A stretch of DNA of 64,000 nucleotides, taken from positions 11,642,316 to 11,706,315 of the forward strand of contig CM059568.1 of the NCBI GenBank assembly GCA_030386875.1, read 5' to 3'. The translations under genes were made by a program, and so were the position numbers. This DNA comes from Morinoia aosen (lineage: Eukaryota > Arthropoda > Malacostraca > Amphipoda > Talitridae). This document shows, piece after piece, positions 12,661 to 23,281 of the stretch; the first letter of the stretch is position 1, and each line of letters opens with the position of its first letter. Under the pieces are notes generated by a model. It did not search any database, was not told the DNA's origin, and was given only the letters and a program-made list of their open reading frames with translations.

Positions 12661-14059
12661 CAGCTTGAGTTATTCCACACTTCTTTTCAAAAAATCGTCT
12701 CATAAACATTCACACATGAAATAAATTGTTTTATGCTCTTCACTGTCACGTGTCAGATGTTGCAAGAAATGCAAGGTGTAACTGAGACAAAGAGTATATA
12801 CATACATATATATGAATGAGTGTGATGATAAAGCTTACGCTCGTTCATAATTAACGCATTTTCATAAATTGACAAGAGCAACACAGAACTCACTTCACTG
12901 CAGCTATATTTTTGACTCACATATTGAATAATAAGATAATTTATTACACTTTGTGATAGTGTACTAAAAATAATGATAAATTATTCTGGCAAGACGCAGC
13001 ATCAATGATGACTAGCTAATTTGACTTCAAGAATATTTGCGTATGTCACCTGTTAATGCAGAATTATTAACGCCATATTTCTGAATTTTGAGCTCCGTTC
13101 AGAGCGTGTAATGTAGCGAAATATGTATGAGGGCTTGTTAGTGTGTCTGACAGCACAGACTATCATGTAAGGCATGAGTTAAACACTCTAGTTATAAGTT
13201 GAGTAATTTTTCTGATTCACACTTCAGTGTTCAGTTGTGAATAGAATTGTGGTGAACAGCAATTCTTCGCTGAGAAAATTCTCCGAGTTTCTGTCGATTT
13301 TATAGAAAACAATGTTTGATCAAATGAATAGCGAAGTATAAGAAGAACACTCAACAAACTACTAGCATCTTCATACTATGTAAACTTGGATGTATGCAGT
13401 ATTTTTAAAATAATGCGTTGGTGTGTTAGACGTTAATTGCACTTGCGGTTGTGCGGCTTTACCAATAATAGATGCGCGAGTTGTAGCGCATCATGGACGT
13501 CAAACAGGAGGCAAAACCAGTTTATAATTGGCCGTGTAGCAGTTGGCGTTTGTAGAGTGCAGGATTTGCGTTCCATTAATTAGTGGTTTAGAACTAGGAA
13601 AACTCATTCTATTAAAATTGAGGGCTGAAGAGTTTTCAGGCGAGCAGTTCGAGAGGGACGACTTAATTAAAAGCTACCTGGCACGATAGCGCACGTCTGC
13701 CTCTCCCGTTGCCCTCGACTGCAACTTTTTCCACTTCAAACGATTTTTGCTTTGATAAAAATTCTGCATTTGGTGCTCAGAATTTTTAGTGTAGCAGAGC
13801 GCATGCAGTTTTGTTTTTTATTTTTGCGAACGAGGTTTTCTCAGTTAACATTTCTTGAAGTCTCTCATTGATGTTGTGGTTTATAACTAAAATAAAATGC
13901 ATGCAAATTGCGCTTGTGCGCTGTCAAAATAACCAATTAGTGGCTCCCATGAAGCTCGCCGAGAGTTTCTGTAAGACGTAGCTGACGTAATCGTAGTACC
14001 TCCGCTCTACTCCACTTGATAATGACGACATTTCAGCCATTTTCATACAGGCTTCTGTG

Positions 14060-14330
14060 CTCGTCATAGCCGTGTGGTTCAAAGACCTGCCTTTCCGTGA
14101 AGGCATCGAGGGTTCAAATCCCGGCTCTGGGTGGCGATTTTCTCCGGTTGGTATAGGGGAAAAATTCACTGCACAATACCCCACTCTTCCCAGGTGTCTG
14201 AAAAGGGTACCGGCCTTGAGCGGGGGAAAGCGTCTTGGCGTCCTGGTGTTTGTTATAACTTATAAGGCATTTGAAAAACCAATGTACAAGGTGATATATA
14301 TCAGGCTTGATTGGAAATAAAGCATCCTTA
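14060..14330 (+). repeat. SINE with tRNA-like head
   Basis: A Pol III A-box-like TAGCCGTGTGG at 14067 and a perfect B box GGTTCAAATCC at 14111-14121 are about 44 bases apart, as in a tRNA. A GCCTT/AAGGC stem lies between them. The sequence continues into a non-tRNA body that ends near GGAAATAAAGC. There is no good acceptor stem, so this is a tRNA-derived SINE, not a working tRNA gene. Confidence 0.55.
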
Positions 14331-15060
14331 GATGCCGATGTTTGTTTGTTTGACCCACAAATTGGTTCTGCCCTGAGCTCTCACTGCCTACTACACTATA
14401 CTCAGGAGGGCGAAAGGAACGCTCGGTTCACTCGCTCCCTTCTCTACTTCTTACGAGTACTTTCAAAGATAAGGTTACACTTCGAGTGTTTATTTAACGA
14501 GCTTGGGCATTGGCACGGAGTGGCTTTGTACCAAAAGCATCAAAATAATTCTAGTACATGGCCGATGTAGAGGCTGTGCGTCAATGGTTTTCCATCAGAA
14601 AACGTTGATATTTCGTTTTCTTTTCTTACTGTGCCGATATTTGCTGTAAGTTGGGCGAACGTGCGATCCGTTACAACGGTTTTGATTTTTTTTTAATACT
14701 TAATCATCAACAGTTATAAATGTGCTTGTATTCAGTCGGGACTAGATCAACATCCATCTTTAATATTTAGGCTGCATTGATTGAAACAGCACTTGAAAAA
14801 TGAATATTCCATTGATTGAAAAATGCTGGAATATTCAACTCTATATACTTTCAGTTTACAAAGTATTGATTCACATTCTCTGTCATACTTGCTCGATTGA
14901 AAATACGTCGGCAACCATATGAACTTGTTTCACTAAATGAACTTTTCTCGTCAGTACGTAGCTGTACATAACGTGGTCGTGTTCGTAGATAACGACATTC
15001 ATAATAAGTTTCTTTTCGTAATCGTTCGCGCACTAAATTATTGTATAATTCCACGTATAA
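14331..15060. other. Spacer between the SINE and the 3' end of gene 2
   Basis: No gene or repeat recognised. The interval 15070-15130 resembles 23118-23165 downstream of gene 3 (shared TAACACACAA and TTGAACAA), so it belongs to the duplicated 3' flank of the two minus-strand genes. Confidence 0.4.
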
Positions 15061-15231
15061 CAAGGTCAAGTAACACACAACGTCAAATTTAGTTTATGTG
15101 TGCAAATCAATTGAACAAGAATGCATTATTAAATAGACTTCTGCTGCTCTGCGTACAGAGGTTCCAATCTGCTGCAGCGGCTGCGCGGCTATCGCGTCAT
15201 CTGCAGCGACTCCAGCATCCCTGCGTCGCGG

Positions 15232-18200
15232 TCAGCCAGTGACGTAGGCACAGCAGTTGCAGAAGGGGCAAGCGTCAGGGAATGGTACTGTCCCAAAGAG
15301 ACAAATCCTGCTACGGATGCCGATCTGAAATGGAACAAAGTTTCATTGTGAAAATCTAATTCATTCAGGTTAATTCTGATCAAGTTTTCGCGTATCGCAA
15401 TGAACTGGGATCTAATGGCGTCTTTTTCATGCCTGGCGTTATACCTATTCTGTGAGTTTCTTTGTTTAGCCACTTTCATTCGGAGCTTTCGCCTCTATTC
15501 CTGGGTAAGACAATGGACCCATTCACTGCTAATGTGTACTATTTGCATCAAAAGTCATGACAGTAGCGAGATAAGCCAATCATGGGTCCGCGCAAATGAA
15601 ACTTGAGCAATCGAACCACTTCAGAGGCTGACATGCTGAGGGTTATGGAGTGCTCTTCATGTGTCGTATTTGTAATCACGAGATGAAATCAATTTCAACA
15701 AAGAACTTTTGTTATCAATATTATATAATTAGACGGCTAGGTTTAAATGTAAGACATGTAATTATTTCTGAATATTTTGAGCATTCAGAGCCGCAACATC
15801 GGCTTAGGAAATGTGGTACAGGCTCATGCTCTCTCATCGCAGCGACTAGTTTTTTAAGTCTCTTATTCATACACTGTAAATATACATAACCAGTCAAAAG
15901 TGGACAAATTTTAATGCTAATTTTAACTACTACACACAATTACTTGGAAATTTAAAGCAGGAATGAATAAAATTGATTTTATTTTGTTGAAACTCATTGT
16001 GTGCTCTATTTCTGCTGGTAGATATCGTGCCGTTCGTGTGAATAACTTCCTATAAAATTAGATTCGTTCATTTTTTTCAGTATTCTATGTATTCCAGGAG
16101 GGTATGAGAAAATTGTACTTTTTGAAACAAAATTAATCTAGTTTCCATACATAGTAATATTTTGGAACTCTATTGAGCAAATACAAACAAAACACTCCTT
16201 CACATCCACTGACGTGATATTATTTAATTTGTCTGACATCACAAAGACAATCTAACATCATAAGAGTGTACTATTACAATAGTGTAACATCATAATAATA
16301 TAAATTCACAATAACGTAAAATCACAACCCAGTCTAACTTTTTCGCCGCCTGCATGCATGTTTTTCGCCGCCTAAGCGATTTAACCGCTTAAATCGCTTA
16401 AGCGGCGAAAAACATGCATGCAGGCGGCGAAAAAGTTACATTGGAAATAAGGTATCATCACAAAAAATAACATCACAATAAACACAAGCTCACCGTGCCG
16501 TTGGCGGTGCAAAATCCTCCACAGAAGCAAAAGAAAAGTCTTGAATCTGTAGCAAGAGTAAAACATTGCACGTTAATTCAGAATATTCAACGATTTTTTT
16601 TTTGTAATTACAGTACAAATAGAGCTATGGTTTGTGTATAACATTCATCTCGCCTGTGTTGGGTGAGGGAGAGATAGAGTGATAGCACAAGATAAAAAAA
16701 TTGTTGACATAATTTTTACGCTTTTCGATTGGCAAAGGTGCAATCACGGAGTACCGTAGTGGCGATTCTGGTTATGCTATCTCGCTATGATGGGCGTGAT
16801 GAATTAGCATTGTATGAATTAGCATTATATGAAATTAGCATTACATGAAATTAAAATTATATGAATTAACTTTATATCAAATTAGCATTACATGAAATTA
16901 GTATCATATGAACTCATGTGATTGATATTATGAATCTCTAACTTAAACCTGTGCCAATAAAATATCGTCCACCAATTTAAAGATATCAAACAAAGTTAAT
17001 AAAATAGCAACTAATTGCACTCACCAGGGTCACCTTCAGCCACAGGAGCATCTCCCGCCTCTTCAGATCTCTGCAACGAGTAAATCAAACTTGAAGCAAA
17101 TTAAAAACCAAACCGCTGAAACCGCTGATTTGAAACCAAAATACTGAGGATAAAGTATAATTCAATACGAACACGAACGAACGTAAAAGAGGAATATTAT
17201 CGTGAGTGAAAGTAAATTAAATTAAAGTCTTGCACGCGAAGTTCTTGCATTTCGAAATTCTTGCAAATTAAACGTAGGTATTCTCTAGGGACCTATATTT
17301 GTGTGCTTTTTCCGTAGGCAGTGCATCACACTATGGACAAAAAAATATCCAGGTTCAAGTCCAGTCCTGCAAACGAGGTATTTTCTGCAAATGAAGACGA
17401 TAGCAGCTTTTTTTGGTGATCATATAAAAGGGTTGGTAGATGAGGATGTTGGGATAACCCTTTAACTTAATTCGCTTACATTTTTGTTTCAACCATTAGG
17501 CAATGATCGAAAAAATAATTGAAAAAAGCTATTGTAATAAAGCAGAGATCAATAAAAATGCATCACAAAAAATGGTTTTCCTATAATTAAATTTTATCTA
17601 TAATGTCTTTAATTGTCTAGTATTCCCTGAGACCTGAATCATGTGCAGAAATTCACTCAATTCTATACTTAGTTGTATAATCATTGTACAACGCCAGTTG
17701 GGGGAAATCAAGAAAACAATGTTCACAATAAAGAATATAAGGCCTGTTGCAGAAGCAGGAATTTATCTATTGAAATACATAAGAACTATTTGGAACCAAT
17801 GGAAATACCAAAGAGCACGAGATGAATATTTTTGATACAAAGCGCACTATTCAAATTACTAGGGGTAAGTTTTTAAAGGGCAAACTTGACTTTCTAACGC
17901 AAATTACATCATTGTTCTGATGTGCAAATACTGGCTCACATCCAATGATGAGATGTGATCCATTGGGAAAATGTGGTAAATGCCATGCCTCTCGCAATGA
18001 TGAAATGTGAAAGTGTGGTGTGATCCAATGATAAGATGTGGCAAATATCGCTTCTCATGCAATGATGAGGTGCGATATTTGCCAGCGCCCTAACCAGCCT
18101 TGCGCCCTCACCAGCCAGGCGCCCTCACCAGCCTGGCGCCCTCACCAGCCAGACGCCCTCACCAGCCAGGCGCCTTCACCAGCCTGGCACCCTCACCAGC

Positions 18201-18679
18201 CTGGCACCCTCACCAGCCTTGCGCCCTCACCAGCCTGGCGCCCTCACCAGCCTGGCGCCCTCACCAGCCTGGCGCCCTCACCAGCCTGGCGCCCTCACCA
18301 GCCTGGCGCCCTCACCAGCCAGGCGCCCTCACCAGCCTGGCGCCCTCACCAGCCAGGCGCCCTCGCCAGCCAGACGCCCTCACCAGCCAGGCGCCTTCAC
18401 CAGCCTGGCACCCTCACCAGCCTGGCACCCTCACCAGCCTTGCGCCCTCACCAGCCTGGCGCCCTCACCAGCCTGGCGCCCTCACCAGCCTGGCGCCCTC
18501 ACCAGCCAGGCGCCTTCACCAGCCTGGCACCCTCACCAGCCTGGCACCCTCACCAGCCTGGCACCCTCACCAGCCTGGCACCCTCACCAGCCTGGCGCCC
18601 TCACCTCCTGCAGCCCGCCATTGGGCGCCGCCAGCACCACCACGGCCACCACCAACAGGAACGCGAGGGCCTCCTTCAT
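15232..18679 (-). CDS. Peptide gene 2: secreted 8-cysteine peptide, four coding exons
   Basis: Reading on the minus strand, coding exons are 18679-18605, 17070-17025, 16546-16494 and 15324-15232, phases 0, 1, 0; all introns are GT-AG. The 88-residue product has the same signal peptide as gene 1 (all nucleotide differences in that exon are synonymous). The linker is RSEEAGDAPVAEGDP, followed by a mature part with FFCFCGGFCTANGT, then RICLFG, FPDAC and CPFCNCCAYVTG. It has eight cysteines and a potential N-glycosylation site in the ANGT motif. The coding start is the first ATG after CAGAGCCCAGCAGAG. Intron 2 begins inside a 17-bp minisatellite and intron 4 holds a 104-bp palindrome. Gene 3 is the closest relative and lies about 4 kb away in the same orientation. 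A defence-peptide role is inferred, not shown. Confidence 0.86.
16335..16438. repeat. 104-bp near-perfect palindrome (foldback)
   Basis: The two arms of about 50 bases are reverse complements with one internal mismatch and a few unpaired central bases. The left arm starts TAACTTTTTCGCCGCC and the right arm ends GGCGGCGAAAAAGTTA; both contain TGCATGCATG. It lies in gene 2 intron 4, about 56 bases downstream of the donor in the transcript. It is much more GC-rich than its surroundings. No target-site duplication is obvious. Confidence 0.93.
16798..16915. repeat. Degenerate short tandem repeat (GAATTAGCATTATAT type)
   Basis: About seven imperfect copies of a 15-18-base unit such as ATGAAATTAGCATTAC within gene 2 intron 3. 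Confidence 0.6.
17330..17470 (-). repeat. SINE-like relic in gene 2 intron 2
   Basis: It carries the B-box-like GGTTCAAGTCC (17352-17362) followed by a body with GGTATTTTCTGCAAA and TTTGGTGATCATA. The copy at 25190-25290, in the equivalent intron of gene 3, has the same landmarks in the same order, so the relic predates the gene 2/3 duplication. A related body is at 32440-32600. Confidence 0.5.
18085..18604 (-). repeat. 17-bp minisatellite starting at the gene 2 splice donor
   Basis: About 30 copies of GCCCTCACCAGCCTGGC (plus strand), with CCAGGC, CCTGGCA and CTTGCG variants. On the transcribed strand the unit is GCCAGGCTGGTGAGGGC. The array begins exactly at the donor of the signal exon (GAG then GTGAGGGCGCCAGG). 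Most units therefore contain a donor-like CTGGTGAGGG. Long proline-rich frames here are products of the repeat. Confidence 0.95.
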
Positions 18680-19325
18680 CTCTGCTGGGCTCTGCTGGAG
18701 TGATGGTCCTAAGTGCAAAGTTAGACTCAGGGCATCAAAGAACAAATGTGCAGTATTATGTGAATGCATGCGTCAAATGAGAGGATTAACTGATAATTTT
18801 TCGCTAGTATCTTTTCTGCAAGATAGTTTGTCTAAGCAAAGGAACCTAATATTTTCCATTAAATAGAAACTTGACTGCTTTGGGAGAATTTCATGTCACT
18901 TGCAATAGGAGTAGCTTAGTTGAAGGTTATCTCTACTGGTTCTGCAGATTCTCTTAACTTTACATATGATTTCAAATCAAAATTATTTCAAGCATTTAAA
19001 TTTTCAACCTTTCTGTGAAAAAGTATACATTTCCAAGTTTGAGCAAAAACACATAAAATTAGACGGATACATTAGATTAGACATTAGTAATAAGAATTCA
19101 TAAACCTCCTACCCTGTTTGTATTGTTTGCTGGTAACTAGAATGTTTAATAGTAATAAGTTTGCATTGTGTATCAGAATTATGTTTACTCGAAATTGTCT
19201 CTTCTGTGTGTCCACAGCCAGTGCATTAAAGATTTTTATGATTAAACAATAAAATAACCGGTAAAACAAACTGTCGTGTGGGGCAGAGTTCAAAACAGGG
19301 ACAGAGCTCTAAAGTGAAGACTTAC

Positions 19326-19394
19326 CTTAGAAAAGTATTTCACAGAATGAGCACTGAAGGGAGAGTGAGCACACTGTGCACAAAGCGCCTTATA
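19326..19394 (-). promoter_or_regulatory. Gene 2 core promoter and non-coding leader exon
   Basis: On the minus strand TATAAGG starts at 19394 and an initiator-like CTCACTC places the probable start at 19366, again 28 bases on. The motif TCAGTGCTC follows 11 bases later. The leader exon ends at 19326 with CTAAG before the donor GTAAGTCTTCAC and is 41 nt, the same length as in genes 1 and 3. The intron's CTTCAC extension beyond the splice consensus is also shared. Confidence 0.75.
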
Positions 19395-20860
19395 TCAGTG
19401 TGTGTGATACAGGTATGTTGCTGTGAAGCTGCGGTCACGTACGTACGTACGTCCGTGCTCGGAAGTACGATGAATTCGTTGAAACAACATCAATTGTAAT
19501 AGTAATTACTCAAATTCTCTTCCTGCTTTCAAAACTTTTATTTTTTGGTACACGATGAAGATTTAATATCTACTTCATATATATTTCACAGGGATTGAAA
19601 AGTGGAGAAACATTCCAGAGTAAATGATCGATGGAATTGGATCTGTATATTGTTTGGCAGGTCTTGGTCTGAAATTTTGGGGAATGTCGATGTCAAATTG
19701 AACACAAATTCATTGGTCATGTATAAACTTCCTTTGACGTCATGGCGTTATTAATGATTTTTATATTCAAGCCTGAGCGTGAGTGATCAATTACTAATGT
19801 TAGTATAGAACTGTTACTAATTAATAAATCTTTCAACGCACAGTCTGAAAGTCAACAGTTTGTTATTCGAGAACGAGCTTTACGTTCATAACGACTAAAA
19901 ATTGTTTTGTTAGATTGGGTTACCAGCTCTGCTGATGTCGTAAAGTTTAAAGAGAACTGACAAGCTCACCTATAGCGGCGGCAGATGGCGGGTGCAGCTA
20001 CGCGGCTAGGGGTTTGCTTCGTTGTAGGCTAAATTTCCAGTTTTGATGAAACTTAAAATGTTGGACTTCAATGAGCACAGAGCGTATTTTGTGCTTGATG
20101 GAACTATCTTCCATGATGTAGAGCAGTGTTATTCACTAATTTTCACAAGAGAGCCACTTCGGTTAAACGCATTGATTGAGAGAGCCACAGCTACTGCGAG
20201 TCAGCGTATAATTTATAAATTATATATTGATTAATTAATTTACATATTTTTCTAGAGCCGTGAATTGAGTCATCGCAAGCCGTGCAATGAATACCACTGA
20301 TATAGAGTATGAATCACACATAAAAAATATTCACTCGTAAAATGGTCCTTTTGCTCTATTGCCGATTTATTTCGTGAAATTTTTAAATCGAAATTTAACC
20401 AAAAAACAAATTTTACATACGACGGTAAAATAATCTTTTACACAAAGCCAATATTCTGACGCCGCAAGTCAAACTTCTCCTTGCGCCGTTGAAACGAATA
20501 TAACAATAATCAGTTAATTGTAGTGAAAGAGACAAAATTTCCTTAAAGTCCGCTCAGGTAACGTTGAAGGACACAACTGAATGGAGTCAGCCACAACTAG
20601 TGTATCCCACGAGTAAAATACATTTATGGCGATGACAAAAAAAAAAGAAATCCATTCAGTTCATAATCGCAATCCGCAGAATTATTTAAATCAGAATGCT
20701 CATCAGAAACTGGAAAAGTTCCCTCATAGAAGCAAATTATTTGCACGGACAAATCTTCTCATTTAAAATGCACAGGTGCGCGTACACGGCGATATGTTAA
20801 GCGGTCGCATAAAGCTCTCAGAGGCGATTGTTGAGCACGTCTATTTTATGAGTGATTTGC
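19395..20860. other. Gene 2 upstream region and intergenic DNA
   Basis: A short ACGT run at 19439-19453 lies about 50 bases upstream of the TATA box. Beyond it no gene or element is recognised. Confidence 0.4.
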
Positions 20861-20862
20861 GT

Positions 20863-20867
20863 GCGTG

Positions 20868-20916
<49 letters not shown>

Positions 20917-20952
20917 TTGTGTGTGTAGTGTTTGTGTGTGTGTGTTTGTGTG
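20863..20952. repeat. GT microsatellite
   Basis: (GT)n interrupted by GTTTGT and one GTAGTG; about 90 bases. Confidence 0.95.
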
Positions 20953-23080
20953 CTCTGAGGTGGTCAAGTTGTAGAGCTGGGGAGGGAGAGGGACCGACAC
21001 CACATCATGCACTTGAAAGATATTCCCCAATGAAATTCTTGATCTTCAACAAAACTCATCCTGTGCATTGAAAAGGGCATCCAAGAGCGACCTCATTAAA
21101 AAACTTAATGTAAGCGGAAAGAAAATATAAATGAAGATTTCACGTTAACTAAAATGAGGTTTCAATTAAACTTGTGATTCAGCCTAATTTAATGATATAT
21201 AACTTACAGAACATCTTGCTACAACTTTTTACCAAATATCACTAAAACTACTCGTAAATTCTATTATTGTTAACTATTTTAGATTAGAAGTGTTTGCAAC
21301 GTGAATTCAAAAATAAATATTGCTAGTAATTGCGTAATTAAATTTCATTCTTTATAACAATAAACAGCTAATATCTCATAAACCCGATTTTTTCGGAAAA
21401 TTTCATAAAAGAAAAAGTATTTATTTTGTCATTTTCTACTTGGTTTGCAATTTTGTACCTCTTGTTCTGAAACGCAGGGTACATATATGTATAGATATAT
21501 TCTATATGTCACAGATGCAATTGCACACTGACGTCAATTATTTTTTTAGCACGAATGTGGAAGTAAATGAATTCCAATTAAAACATGCATGAACTTAGAG
21601 ATACTCTAGAAAATAACCGTAGAAACCAATATGTGGTAGTTAGAATCAAGCTGTACCACAAGTCCTGCTCATTCTTCACATTTTTGTTTAGGCTAATAAA
21701 AATATACCCTCTAAAATAAACTTAATCTCCATCGTAAGCCACCTGACCTTCAAAAACTTTTGCTTTATTGCTAACTAACGTTTAATGCTTTGCTGAAAAT
21801 CCTTAGTGTATGATCAAGAAAAAACAGCGGCTCATTTTCGACTTGGCCCTCGAAAATCAAGGTGTTTCCTTTAAGACGACTCTCGAAATTCATGAAAATG
21901 CCGAAATCTGATGAAGCAATAACTGGTGAAATTGAATTCTTTTCCAGCCCAAAGTGTGAAGTTACTCACGAGTCGAGCAAGCTATGTGTGCACGCATATT
22001 GTTATATTGAAGGATGACCTTTCTGCAATTGACCAAAGTTAGGCGTTCTTTGATGTAGAAGTTTTTATCTCCGTAGTATCGGCAGAGCAGTTAAGCAGTA
22101 ATGGTCCACTGGTAATGCAACAGCTCAGAGGGTCTCACTCCTCCCACATCCCACCAAACACTCGACCAAATTTTCTCAAGGAGAAGCTCCTTTTATGGTT
22201 ATCATTTGGGCTTTGTATATTTATCTAGCCTTGGATGTCAACGTTTAAAATTGTTGTAGAGAATCCACTTTTCATCTTCAGACACAATCTCTCCCAAAAA
22301 TAGCATTCAGTCAACGGGATTGTTATTAATGAGATACTAATTGTTTAGATTACAATTGCCGAGGCTACAATTGAGAAGTTTGAAATTTTCAGGGTTGCAA
22401 TAGTCAAGATTGCAATTGTCGAGAGCGCAAAGGCGAGAATATGTCGTGTGTGCTGTTCAGGTGACTCCATATTCGTTCAAGATATAAAGAGCAATATAGA
22501 GAGGAATGCCAAGCCATTTTACTGTGAACCAACTGTACGGGAGGCTGAAGAAAACTCGATGTCATTCCGCATTGAGTTCGCCAATTATCATCACAAGGCA
22601 GATCGTATGGCTCTAAGATATTGCATTTAGGAGCAGTGTGCACAAGCTTTCCGTCAGAGAACATTTAACTTTTCTCTCTTTGTTTCTACTACATAAATTG
22701 ACTGAAGTCGAGCAAAAGGGTGAACTATTGCAGTATTTTTAATTTGATGAAAAAATTAACGATTTAATACTTACATGTGCAAAATTTCCTGAAGACATAA
22801 AAATCAATTTCTCAGACTAGAACTTTAGGTTACATTCATTAAAACAGTGCGTGAAGTTGCTTTTTAGAAATGCCATCATAACCAAAGCTTCACTTAAAGT
22901 CAGGTCATGAAATTGGGATTCATCTCCGCTCTTTTATCTTCTTAGAACACGTTTGTCAAAACATCAGCTTCTTTTACTAAATACGTATAACTGCGCCATG
23001 TAGCACTTCACGAACTCTAATGCAAACTTTGATCATAGGAAAATTACTGAAAGTTGTTCAATCAAAGTTAATAATGGAAG
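20953..23080. other. Intergenic sequence, nothing recognised
   Basis: AT-rich sequence with only short random-looking frames and no splice-linked exons. Between about 22320 and 22440 there is a loose repeat of the type AGATTACAATTG / AGGTTGCAATAG. It ends at the 3' flank of gene 3. Confidence 0.4.
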
Positions 23081-23127
23081 ACGAAGATGGAGAACTTCGG
23101 GATACATGAGGGTAAAATAACACACAA

Positions 23128-23141
23128 TTTAATGCTTTAAT
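23128..23141 (-). terminator. Candidate gene 3 polyadenylation signals
   Basis: Two ATTAAA hexamers on the minus strand (plus-strand TTTAAT at 23128-23133 and 23136-23141) lie about 140-150 bases beyond the gene 3 stop codon. Neither is canonical AATAAA, so assignment is tentative. Confidence 0.35.
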
Positions 23142-23281
23142 TTATATATGCGAACCAATTGAACAAAGCCGTGCCATCATATATGCTCCTGCTGCTGTGC
23201 AACCAGATGGTTTAGAAACTGCTACACACACCAGCTGCAGTAGAACATCAGGAGCGACTCCGGTGTGTGCGCTGCCCCACT

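Larger units (their letters stand above)
10494..14030. other. Intergenic sequence between genes 1 and 2, without a recognised gene
   Basis: The stretch holds a three-copy 31-bp repeat (10549-10655) and a TG-rich low-complexity patch (about 12420-12660). Otherwise I see nothing supportable: no paired splice sites around coding-like sequence and no transposon termini. Confidence 0.45.

Noticed and set aside
12424-12705. Cysteine-rich 93-residue frame
   Set aside because: It comes from a TG/GC low-complexity tract, has no signal peptide and has mirrored low-complexity frames on the other strand.
14060-14140. Possible tRNA gene
   Set aside because: The A- and B-box spacing is right, but no acceptor stem pairs and the anticodon loop is wrong, so it is a SINE head.
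18038-18866. Proline-rich 215-226 residue frames
   Set aside because: They read the 17-bp array and then the antisense of the gene 2 signal exon; the repeats are intronic.
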